A DNA stretch of 64,000 bases from positions 186,001-250,000 of the forward strand of contig CAKJVC010000057.1 in the NCBI GenBank assembly GCA_918026815.1. Reading direction: 5' to 3'. The position numbers and the translations under genes are program-made. Positions 47,031 through 56,652 of the stretch are shown here, piece by piece. The notes below the pieces were generated by a model that ran no database searches, was not told the origin of the DNA, and was given only the letters and a program-made list of their open reading frames with translations. Source of the DNA: Chalara sp. BL73. Lineage: Eukaryota > Ascomycota > Leotiomycetes > Helotiales. The first letter of the stretch is position 1; each line of letters begins with the position of its first letter.

Positions 47031-48096
47031 ATGGTTTTGCTTTCTGACATCCAGTCATCCAATGCTCTCATCTCTTCCACCCTCCCGCCAAACCTCGTCG
47101 CAGTCTTCGTGGGAGCAACCAGCGGAATTGGCGAAGCCACTCTAAAGGAATTCGCAAGAAACGTCTCTCAACCACGCGCTTACTTCGTGGGCAGATCTCA
47201 AGAGGCCGGAGACCGCATCGCTACTGAGTGCAAAGCTATCAATTCAGCGGGCAAATATACATTTATCAAGGCAAATGTAAGCTTGATATCGGTTGTGGAC
47301 GATGTGTGCAGGGAGGTCAAGGCGAAAGAGGAAGCTTTAAATATACTATTTCTCAGCGCAGGGGCTCCACACATGAATCGCGCCGGTGTGCATTTCATAC
47401 TATAGAGCACAAGATTTCATGCTAACTGTTGCTATCGAAACTTCTGAGAACCTCCACTTGCTGGTTGCCTTGAACTACTACTCTCGCGCTCGATTTATCA
47501 CGACTCTCCTCCCTCTCCTCCAGCGCGCTTCCAGCCTTCGCCGCGTCGTCACCGTCGCCGCCGGCGGTCTCGAGGGACCGCTGGATCCCTCTGATATCCC
47601 GGCCCGCCATGTTGGTCTGACCGCAATACGCGGTCACCTCAGCACGCTCATAGATCTTGGACTCGAAGCTATAGCGGAAACGGCACCAGAGGTGAGCTTC
47701 GTGCATGACTACCCCGGTATTGTGAACACACCACTCTTTAATCACATGGAAGGCATTTTCGGCCTGGTTATGAGGACAACTATATACCTGATTGGCCGAT
47801 GGATATGTGTGCCAATTAAGGAGTCTGGCGAGAGGCATCTATATCTAGCAACAAGTGCTAAGTTCCCCCCCACGACCGGTGGCAGCGGTTGTGGTTTTAG
47901 TATACCGCTAGGAGATGGAATTGGTGTGGCGCAGGGGACAACTGGTGTTGTTGGAAGTGGAGTTTATGCTGTTCAGTGGGATTGTGAGACTGGAGCTCGT
48001 TCGCAGAATATTTTGGCTCGATTCCGGGATAATGGAGTAGTACAAGAGATTTGGCGGCACACTGAGAGTGAGTTTCAACGGATCACTGGAGGATAA
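47031..48096 (+). CDS. Short-chain dehydrogenase-like protein, junction uncertain
   Basis: NAD(P)-binding Rossmann protein of a fungal SDR subgroup. ATG at 47031. The first frame has VGATSGIGEATL (nucleotide loop), YFVGRSQEAGDRI and LNILFLSAGAP, and ends at 47403. The second frame (from about 47437) continues ETSENLHLLVALNYYSRARF, RRVVTVAAGG and VSFVHDYPGIV to a stop at 48094-48096. A donor GTGTGC at 47386 and a branch-like GCTAAC at 47420 are present, but where the acceptor should lie (47433-47434) the sequence is TA, not AG. Either a splice acceptor was lost or a base was shifted. The usual YxxxK is not obvious; YYSRAR stands in its region, as in some fungal relatives. Whether it belongs to the cluster is open. 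Confidence 0.6.
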
Positions 48097-48420
48097 GGGC
48101 TTGTAGGTATGCTTTGTATATGTGTAGCGGTAAAGGCTATCTTAGATCATTATATCTTAAAGAATAACTATTTTCGCGATGCCCTTGACGAAAGCGGCTT
48201 GCATTATAATAAGACGAACAATTTCCTAGCTGATGTTTCAGGTAAGATATAACTCAATGAAATCGATATAAAGCCGATCTATTGGTATAAAATGGAGAGG
48301 TAAAGGCCTATATATATATATATATATATGAAAGTGGCATCAAGACTAGGTGACTAGTTCAAGCTCGCGAGTCCAGGAATACTGTCTACCCGTGGCTTTC
48401 AAGAAGACGGCCAAACCAAA
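48097..48420. other. Convergent 3' region with a TA microsatellite
   Basis: 324 bp between the ends of the dehydrogenase-like gene and the P5CR. A (TA)n run of about 20 bp lies at 48309-48329. No gene seen. Confidence 0.5.
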
Positions 48421-49413
48421 CTATCTGCTCTTTGATCCAAGTCTTGATGATATTGTCCGGAGAGCTTTGACCACGGTGGCTTTGGTTTTACTTTGCTCCA
48501 TGACCGCCAACCCTACAGCGGTTACGCCGCCAGGCGATGTAACCTTTGCCCTTACCGTCGCGGCAGCTTCACCAGACACTACCAGTTCTGCTGCCCCTGC
48601 CATAGTTAAAGCCGCCATCCGCGAAGCCTCTGTCCTATCGATTCCGTCTGCCACAGCACCCTCGATCACGGCCTCAAGGAACCACGCAAAGAATGCCGTA
48701 CCGGAGGCGCATAGGGCTGTGGCCGCTGGCATCTGGTCTACAGTCACAAATGCAACATCTCCGATGCGCCCGAGGACATCCATAGCTAGCTCAAGATCCT
48801 CATCTGGCATGGCCGCAGACTTATCAGCAACAACAGTAATAGATCTCTTCCTCGCCGCAGCGGCGTTAGCAATAGCTTGGATGATGTGGCATGGATGCTG
48901 GTGAAGCGGCGCTCGCCCAGATGTCGCGTATATCGCGTCCTCGAGTGCTGCCACAGACACGCCGCCGAGCATGCTCACCAGCAGCTTTCCGGCGAGCGCT
49001 TCTGGCATGCCCTGCGCTCCGAGGATCTCGCTTGCTTGGTGAGGATGGCATGTAAGAACTATCACGTCAGCTCTGCGTGCAGCGTCGATGTTGTTTCCTA
49101 CGACGAGTTCAAGAGGACGTGCTTCGTCTCGGAGATGAACTGGAAACTTCTCTAAGAGGAGCTCGGCCTTTTCTCGTGTGCGCACCGAGGCGATGACGCG
49201 CTCGAGTATACGCGAATCATGTTGCGGTGCCTCAATATCTCGATGGAGGCGAGGTTCTAGTATCCCTTGAAGCACCGCGATCCCGAGTTTACCTACGTCT
49301 CACGATCAGACCGGAATGATGAAATTACATGCGCCTTGGAGTTTCGTTTCGAACTCACCACAGCCAATAATAGCCAAAGTGAACACCGGCAATTGAATAC
49401 TGGTGGGCGTCAT
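48421..49413 (-). CDS. Pyrroline-5-carboxylate reductase (308 aa)
   Basis: NAD(P)H-dependent reductase of the ProC family. Two exons on the minus strand, 49359-49413 and 48421-49292, with a 66-bp intron (GTGAGT...CGTAG) give 308 aa. The first exon supplies the dinucleotide loop, GCGKLG at residues 17-22, split by the intron. Further marks are ADVIVLTCHPHQA, SMLGGVS, the ALCASGTAFF helix and the family signature VTSPGGVTAVGL near the end. Primary metabolism needs one such enzyme, so a copy inside a PKS-NRPS cluster suggests a dedicated substrate. With the 2OG oxygenase at 29178, reduction of a methyl-pyrroline carboxylate to methylproline, as by UcsG, is the likely job. It shares a 242-bp promoter with the Diels-Alderase. 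Confidence 0.88.
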
Positions 49414-49655
49414 AATGCAATTGGAGTGAGGAGGGGACCATCTATACAGCCTCGTGAGCAGGCAGTGTCAAGATCTCACAATGCTTTACAGGATGCTTGG
49501 AAACGGGCAATGCAGGGTAAGGCAAAATTGCTCTATCTGGGTAATGCGTTCAACGAAGCATAAGTGACCGAACTGGCCGAACCTGGGGAAACGGTTATAT
49601 GTAACACGCCCCCAGCTTCGGCCCCTCTCCCTGCACCGAAACGGCTCATTCTAGC
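49414..49655. promoter_or_regulatory. Divergent promoter, P5CR / Diels-Alderase
   Basis: Short shared upstream region. It contains an interrupted inverted pair, TTCGG near 49616 and CCGAA near 49638, around GCCCCTCTCC-like pyrimidines, but no exact AflR consensus. Such a compact divergent promoter suggests joint expression of the two genes. Confidence 0.4.
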
Positions 49656-51142
49656 ATGACATCGCACATATTAACGATTTTGAGTGTATTGATAGTATGT
49701 TTCTGTGTTGCGAGATTCCTCTGGTGTATTAAGCTAATAAAGCACTCTCCATCCAGTGGCTTGTTCCCTCCTAGGTCTAGGTGAACACACAGCGGTTACA
49801 CGATTGGCTGAGTCAAACATCACTTCATCCACCAGTCTCCGGTTGGATCAGCAGGATGGCTCGACTCAACCGTCAAACCGCCTACCAGAGAGCGGGCGAG
49901 ATTGACTTTTCCACGTCCTCTGCAGACCCGCTGGCCGCATGGCGGATTTCGGGAATCAAAGGGCCAGTGTGGGAGCAATGGTATTTTGATAGCGTGGCGG
50001 ACGATGGCAAGTCAGGCATTGTCCTCACCCTCGCAAGAGACGCCAGTTATGCCATTCTTGGGCGTGGCCTGCTGCGGGTTGAGCTCGATGTCACGTTCTC
50101 CGACGGCTCTCACCACAACCATGTGGACTGGATGAGCGAAGCTGTGGTGGAGGACCGGAGCGGCGCAAAGGGCACCAGGACCATTGACGGTGCGTGGACA
50201 GCGCCGAGAAAATCTATCAGGTACCAGATAGCTGCAGACGGCAGCGCTGCTAAGGTGGAAATCGACACACCAGATGTCCGCGGCCATTTCACCCTTGCGG
50301 CCCTGTCCCCTCCCATGTATCCCAACGGGGAGATACAGGAAGAACTCAAGGCGTCTGGCAAGATCGCATCGACAGAGCTTCTGCCCAAGATCCATCTCGT
50401 TCAGGTCATGCCCACCGCCACGTTCGAGGGCGACCTCATGGTCAAGGGCCGGTTGCTCCGTTTCCGGGGCATTGGCGGACACATGCACGCATGGGCGCAG
50501 GGATCGTGGTTCGACACAACTCTAGGCTGGCGAGTAGCTAGAGGCGTGGCGGGGCCTTTCAGTGTGACGCTTATGGAGTATACAGATATGGATGGCATCG
50601 TTCACTCGAGTGGTTTCGTCGCCGAAGATGGGAAGAAATGCTTCGGCGGCATGGAGGTGTACACCACGTCGCAGTCATCCGCCACGTCTCAGCAGGTGCT
50701 GAGATACCGAGACCGGGATCAGAAGGCAAAGAGGACGGTGCGGTGGACGCCCACGTATAATACCGGCTTCGCTGGCCGATTCAACGACTCGAGCACGGGG
50801 GCCATACTGCATTTTTCTACAGTCGAGTCTGGCGAGGAGTATCGATTTGAGCTGACACACAGGCGCAAGGCTTTTGAATTCCTTTTTGGAAGCAGTAGTT
50901 GTGGTTTGACCGCCTTCCTGGGTGAGCTGAAGGGGGGGAAGGTAGGAGGGGAGGTCCATAGAGGAGTTCAGTTTTCCAATGTCTGTGTATTGCCCCGTAA
51001 GTGCCATTCTCAGATTTCACTCATCGCGACAAGCTTCTAACTTTCTATTTTAGAGGGCTTTACGAAAGTCTACTTCTTTATTTGCATGCTTCTCGCCGTG
51101 GTCACCTTCGGCTATGTTAACATCCTGGAGACCACCACTTGA
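49656..51142 (+). CDS. Decalin-forming Diels-Alderase (CghA/MycB/Fsa2/UcsH family)
   Basis: Lipocalin-like pericyclase family that folds a linear polyene tetramate or pyrrolinone into a trans-decalin. Body from 49781 to 50996, in order: ISGIKGPVWEQWYFDSVADD, GSHHNHVDWMSEAVVED, HFTLAALSPPMYPNGE, the LRFRGIGGHMHAWAQGSW turn, and ARGVAGPFSVTLMEYTDMDG. A second exon 51054-51142 (acceptor TTTTAG) adds a hydrophobic helix VYFFICMLLAVVTFGYV and a short tail, so the protein probably ends in a membrane anchor. The start is unsure. The first ATG in the main frame is 49856. An exon 49656-49694 (MTSHILTILSVLI, donor GTATGT, acceptor 49780) would add an N-terminal hydrophobic segment. I give the longer model. 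Confidence 0.82.
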
Positions 51143-51676
51143 AAAACGCTTGGGGGCTACATTATAGATAGTAATGAAGATGATTGTACCCACATCTTGT
51201 TCGTTTTTTGCCCCAGTGCACTGTGGCGGTTGCCACTCATTCATAAAAGTCAATAACCTGACTCAGCATGCGTGGGAAATGTCGCTCCACTCACTCGGCT
51301 GAAATCATAGTAAAGTGCATTGGAATAGACTGGCTGTGTTTATTTATCACTAGATGCGAATACGACGGCCTTCTGCATTAGTTTCTACTCTCTCGGCGTG
51401 TGTCTTGTGCCGGTCAAGTGACCTCCGTAGAAATATGACCCTCAGGCCGATATAAATCACCGAAGGAGCTCCTTCAAGCCGAAAGGACTAGACCGAAGGT
51501 CATGGAAGGCAGACACCTATTCCTTCCAACTATTTAACTCTTGAAGATTCCATTCTCTAGCCTTTGACCCAGCCTCCCCTCAAAAAGAAAAGCCGTGCAT
51601 CCAATTCTATAGGCCTCCACACCAGACTAACGTACCAATCAAAAGATAAAAACCGCAAGTTCGTAAATCAGCCAAA
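51143..51676. promoter_or_regulatory. Upstream region of the alcohol dehydrogenase
   Basis: 534 bp between same-strand genes. CCGAAGG boxes occur near 51463 and 51492, and a TATAAATC at about 51451. No gene seen. Confidence 0.35.
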
Positions 51677-53112
51677 ATGGGGCACTTGCCAGATACCATG
51701 ACTGCTATTATTTTTGATGGGCCAGGCAAGGTCTCCGTCCAGGAACGGCCCGTCCCAAAAAGTGACCACTGCGCCCCGAGAAGCCTAATTTTATGTACTG
51801 ACCTGTGGATATCATTCTAGTCCAGCATGATGGAGATATCCTCGTCAAGGTGCATACCGCTGGCCTTTGTGGTTCGTACGTCTAGCTGCAGTCCATCTTT
51901 CTTGGTGATATACTCTGACCTGTACCCAGTGACCTCCACCTCTTTCGCGGACACGAGACAACTAGTGCAACAGGCTTCATCATGGGCCACGAGTTCACAG
52001 GCACGGTAGTCGTGGCCGGGAAGGGCGTCAAGACGGTGCAGGTCAATGATAAGGTTGTGTCGCCATTCACGGTGTCCTGGTAGGTGGTTCGATGGCGTCT
52101 CCCCTCGCCTTCCCCCTTTGCCCCTCGACTGTTCCCTTCTTCAAGCAAATGCAACTTACCGTCAACGCAGTGGGCAGTGCTTCTACTGCAAGAACGGATC
52201 TTCGTGCCGATGCGTTCACAGCTTGGTCTTTGGTTCCGAGCGTCTGGACGGGGCTCAGGCCGAGTATATACGCGTTCCGCTGGCCGACGGGACCGTTGTG
52301 AAGGCACCACCGGAGCTGAGCGACGATGCCCTGGTGCTCATGGCCGATGTGTTTCCCACTGGGTTCTTCGGCACGCGGAATGCCTTCGCCGGACGGGGAG
52401 CACAGGACGCAGCAGACACGACGGCGGTGGTCATCGGCTGCGGTCCAGTGGGACTCTGTGCGCTGGTTGCGGCGCTGGAGTATAAGCCCAAGCATCTCTT
52501 TGCCATTGACAGCATCGAGAGTAGGCTCCGGGTTGCGGAGAGCCTGGGTGCTGAGCCGCTCAACATTGACGGTGGCCTGGAAAGTGTCGTGAACCGCATC
52601 AAGGCGGTCACGGAGGGAAGAGGGGCTGATATTGTGATTGAGGTAGTTGGCCAGAGTGCTGCTTTGAGAACGGCCTACGATGTCGTCCGGCCATTTGGCT
52701 CGATCTGCAGCCTGGGGGCTCATTATTCTCCAGTAAGGAGCACTTGTGAAAATACGCCTCTGAAGTAACCTGAACTTACTGCGTTAGATGCCGTTCACTG
52801 CCACTGAAGGATACGAGTAAGCGCGGATCACCAGAATTTACCCAAGTCGGGGATTAACCTGCGCTGTAGCAAGAACGTTAGGGTTCAGATGGGCAGATGC
52901 CCAGTTCGTTCCATCTTCCCCGACGCACTGAAGGTTCTGGTCAAGAACCAAGATCTTTTCGGGTAGGTTGTCAATAAGAGAATCTTCTCATGGCCTTTCT
53001 AATAACGAGCTTCAGCTTCATGTTCGACAAGATTATGCCCCTCTCCGAGGCAATAGAAGGCTATGAACTGTTTAGCAGAATGCAAGCCCAGAAGGTGATT
53101 TTCAAGCCGTGA
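51677..53112 (+). CDS. Zinc-dependent alcohol dehydrogenase, MDR family (356 aa)
   Basis: Seven exons, all phases closing: 51677-51761, 51821-51875, 51930-52079, 52171-52732, 52788-52816, 52870-52962 and 53016-53112. The catalytic zinc site is Cys45 in LCGSDLH and the IMGHEFTG motif. The structural zinc lobe is Cys97-x2-Cys100-x2-Cys103-x7-Cys111 (CGQCFYCKNG). The nucleotide loop is VIGCGPVGLCA followed by an acidic AIDS, which points to NAD(H). It would oxidise an alcohol or reduce an aldehyde or ketone on the product or on a precursor. The many short introns differ from the intron-poor neighbours. Its place between the Diels-Alderase and the epimerase-like gene favours cluster membership. 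Confidence 0.82.
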
Positions 53113-53500
53113 ACAGCTCTTCCGGCCAAGACCAGCAGGTTGGCCGTGGCTTGACTGACCCATCCATGTCACGTCCTCGGGGTTTCTTAAACTCTAAGAA
53201 TGATAAATAGCAGTAGTTTGAGAAAGCTGAAATGAGAGGTTTGAATGTGATGTTCTCGCGTATTCTCTACTCACTTTCACAGATTGAGATTCGAAATGGA
53301 GGGGAGATAGACTGTTGGCCCGACTTTATAAAATCTAGAGATAGTAGTGCTAATAAAACCAGCTCTTAACAAATCGTATGAGTAAACTCATTAAAGGATG
53401 AAAAAAGACTCTAGGCGTTGGCCTTCTATTAAAACAGCGGGATCGTCCGTAATAGAAGATAGCTAATAGCCACCGGATCTATGAAGGGAAGAGAAGAACC
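53113..53500. other. Convergent 3' region, nothing recognised
   Basis: 388 bp between the ends of the alcohol dehydrogenase (plus) and the epimerase-like gene (minus). AT-rich toward 53,340-53,470. No frame with motifs. Confidence 0.4.
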
Positions 53501-54626
53501 TCAATCTAATAACCCGAGGCTTCTGGCCTCGGCGGTCACGATGGCCTTGATCTCCTCTTGAAGGGAGACACCACTGGGACGCCAACCTAGCGCTTGCTTT
53601 GCCCGCCTCCCTTCGACCCGGCAATTGCATCCCCAAAAGAACTGGCCCATGGTAGCCAGGCTCGCGGCCTCTGCTGGACCAATCGATACCACCTCTGCCG
53701 GAGCGATGAGACCTCGGGAACTTGCTTCGTCCGACACCAGGCGCGCCAGCTCTCCCCAGACGTGCTCGCCGCTCTCCGCGAAGTAGAACCCGTCCGTCCC
53801 TCCCCATACCGCTGGTGCGTCTCCAGCTTCGTTCCCCCCCGCAGCAGCATGCTCAACGAGCTTCAGATACAGGTCGGAGAGGTCGTGGACATGCACATGA
53901 CGCCAGGCGGCCTTGCCCTCGCCCACTTGCACTGCATGGCCGTTCTGCAGCGTGCACCGCACCAGCTGGTGAATGGCGGTCGGGCGGTACCTCGCGATGC
54001 CCCTTCCCAGCCCATAGGCCGAGCCCGTGCTGACCACCGCCGTCCTCACCCGCCCAGGGGCCTGGATGCCGATGGCGCGAACGGCATTTTCGGCGCCGCG
54101 GGCCTGGGCAAAGTCGGGCACGGCCAGCACTTCCAGCAGGCCGTCGACGTCATTGAGGACCGTTGCCGTGCCATATCCGTAGCGGTTGTTGACCACGTCA
54201 TCGTAGATCATGGTTCCCGAGCCCATGGTATGGATGAGAAACCCCAGCCCCGGAGCAGCGCGGCGTGCCAGCCCTCGTGCCAACGCCTGCGCCGACGGCT
54301 CATGTGTGGCATGCGCAAAGTCTAAATAAACCATGCCATCAGCCGCCATCCGCCATCAAATCATGCTTCGATTTCGCAAGGAAGTGGGCGGAGAATCACT
54401 CACTACACACAATGTCGGCCTGGGCAGCTTCTTCTTCTACGAGCTTTAGATCGTTCAAGTCTCCGTGGGCGATGCGGATCTCTGGATGGGCCGCCACCAC
54501 CTTGACGCTCTTGCCCTCATCTCGCACCAGGCACGTAATCTCATACTCTGGGTGCGCCTTTTGGATGGCATAGATGGCATCCCCACCTAGATACCCCGTA
54601 ACACCAGTAGCAAAGATTTTAGTCAT
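53501..54626 (-). CDS. NAD-dependent epimerase/dehydratase-like protein (347 aa)
   Basis: Extended short-chain dehydrogenase fold. Two exons, 54404-54626 and 53501-54321, with an 82-bp intron (GTGAGT...ATTTAG) joining DIVC to NFAHATHEPSAQ. The nucleotide loop is TGVTGYLG (residues 7-14), followed by LVRDEGK and HGDLNDL. STGSAYGLGRG and a WRHVHVHDLSDLYL block follow, as in proteins annotated nucleoside-diphosphate-sugar epimerase or NAD(P)-binding isomerase. The classical YxxxK is not clear; Tyr in GSAYGLG lacks the Lys four positions later, so the activity is uncertain. ATG 54626 is chosen because it starts MTKIFATG right before the loop; the upstream in-frame part looks non-coding. Divergent from the P450. 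Confidence 0.78.
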
Positions 54627-55019
54627 CTTAGACGGTGACCAACTCTCACGCTTAACGCTTTGTCCTAGGCAGCTCTCTGAGATATGATAGCCTGCATTGC
54701 CCCCTTTCACGGGTGCCTCGCGGACTTTCTAACCACTAGGTACCTTCGACCCATGAAAGATGAGTGCCGATATAAGATGGGACCCGCAGCGCCGAGAGGT
54801 GGTGCAGCCGGCTCCGAACCTTCGGCCACATTCCCAGCCAACTTCGGTCGACGGTACATTCCTATCCTACATGCTAGATTGATGGCTGCCATGAACGGAC
54901 GGCAGTCGTATAGCCAGTATTGGTGGTCGGTTTCAGCCATTATAACACTCACCGCACCCACACGATTTTCCCGCAATGTGCGCTTTTTTGGCTCGTACGA
55001 ACTACACGACGCATCAGAT
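54627..55019. promoter_or_regulatory. Divergent promoter, epimerase-like gene / P450
   Basis: 393 bp, containing TCGGTCGACGG at 54844-54854, which fits TCG(N5)CGR but has A instead of G/C at one inner position of the full AflR consensus. The frame upstream of the P450 is open back to 54684, so the start could lie further left, but the translated part does not look like a P450 N-terminus. Confidence 0.4.
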
Positions 55020-56652
55020 ATGGACGCCCCAAGCACCTTGAGACTTGCCGAACTGGGTGCTGCTACTTTCGGGCTGTATCTCATTGGGCTTTCGATCTAT
55101 CGACTCCGCTTCCATCGAATCTCTCACATCCCCGGCCCTAAGCTTGCGGCCTTGACCTACTACTACCAATCATACTATGACTTTTTCCCGCACCAGGGCC
55201 AGTTTCTCTTCAAACTTGAAGAGCTCCATCGACAGTACGGGCCCATCCTACGCATCGGGCCGGACGAGGTCCATGTCAATGATGCTAAGTTCTACAAGGA
55301 GATGTACGGCTCCCCCGTGCACAAGAGAGATAAGTCCCCCGTGTGGTATTGGATGGATGGCCTGGGAGCCGTGGGCGACCAGAGCATGTTCATCACGCTC
55401 GATCATGATCACCACCGCCTGCGGAAGGCGGGCTTAGGCACCTACTTCAGCAAGCGCAGGGTCCAAGATCTTGAGCCACGGGTGAAGGAGAAAGTTCTTC
55501 TGCTACAGCAGCGGCTGCTGGAGCGCGCCGGCGGCGCCCCCGTCAGCCTGAAGGATGCATTTGGTGGCATGGCGCTGGGTACGTGAGCACTAATCCTTAC
55601 CAAGAGAGAGCCTAACCGTCGTGCCAGACATCATCACGTTGTACTGCTTCAACCAGTGCATCGGAGCGCTGGACCGACCAGACCTTGGCCACGACTGGAA
55701 CCAGCTGATGGCAACTGGCGTGAAGATCAACCCCTTTGCCCGGACCTTCCCAACCCTTGCACGCACGGTGATGCGGCTGCCCAAGTGGGCTCTCAGCTGG
55801 AGCGGGATGGTATCGACGACAGGAGAATTCCTCGACCTCGCCGATCGACTGTCCGCGAACGCCCGCAACGAGGCGATTCAGGATCTGGGCAACGGCAAGT
55901 ACTCACTGACCGACGACGCTGATTCGAGAACCGTGCTTCACTCGATGATGCGAAGTGACGTCCTGCCAGTGCACGAGAAGACCGAGAGTCGGCTGCAGGC
56001 CGATGGCATGACCCTGATCGCAGCGGGCTTCGACACCACCAGCCGCACCCTGACCGTGATCTTCTACCACCTCCTCACTAAAGCGCACCTGCTTGCCCGC
56101 GTCCTCGAGGAGCTCCGCACACTGATGCCGACGCCGGATTCCCCCTTGCCAACCGTTGCTCAGCTAGAACAGCTCCCTTACCTCACATGCGTCATCCACG
56201 AGGGCACACGCCTCGCGCACGGTGTCGCCGGCCGGCTGGTACGCATCGCCCCGGAGGAAGACCTGATCTACCATAGCAGCGACGGACGCACCTACACGAT
56301 CCCCCGCGGCGCCACCTTCGGCCAGTCCTCCTACCTAGTGCACATGGACGAGAGGATCTATCCAAACGCGCACGAGTTCAACCCCGACCGGTACTGGAGC
56401 GGCGATGGCAAGACCACCGATGCCGAGCGTTACCTGGTGGCGTTTGGGAAGGGCACGAGGATGTGCGCGGGGATCAACCTCGCGTTTGCAGAGCTGCGTC
56501 TCGCCATCGCCGCGCTCATCGGGGCGGTAGATATGAAGATTGCCGTGGGCACCACGGAGCGGGATGTCTCGCTCGTGGCGGAGCTGTTCGTGGGTGTGCT
56601 TCCCGAGAGCCCTGGAGTTCGCGTGAATGTCCTTGGAAGTCTCGCGGCCTAG
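55020..56652 (+). CDS. Cytochrome P450 monooxygenase (527 aa)
   Basis: Membrane-anchored P450. Exons 55020-55578 and 55628-56652 with a 49-bp intron (GTACGT...GCCAG). An N-terminal hydrophobic anchor (GAATFGLYLIGLSIY) is followed by the proline hinge HIPGPKLAA. The oxygen-binding I-helix motif is AAGFDTTSR, the ExxR motif is EGTR, and the haem loop is FGKGTRMCAG with Cys466. The likely role is oxidation of the decalin or of the pyrrolizidine ring, as UcsK does in UCS1025A, but the position oxidised cannot be read from sequence. ATG 55020 gives the usual distance from anchor to hinge. It is the right-most cluster gene, just before the AT-rich block. Confidence 0.88.

Noticed and set aside
52067..52723. 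218-codon minus-strand frame opposite the alcohol dehydrogenase
   Set aside because: The plus strand carries zinc and nucleotide motifs in a fully spliced model; the minus frame is a shadow.
54684..55019. P450 start at the beginning of the open frame (54684) or other upstream Met
   Set aside because: The added 112 residues lack P450 features and overlap the divergent promoter; the anchor and proline hinge are correctly placed from 55020.
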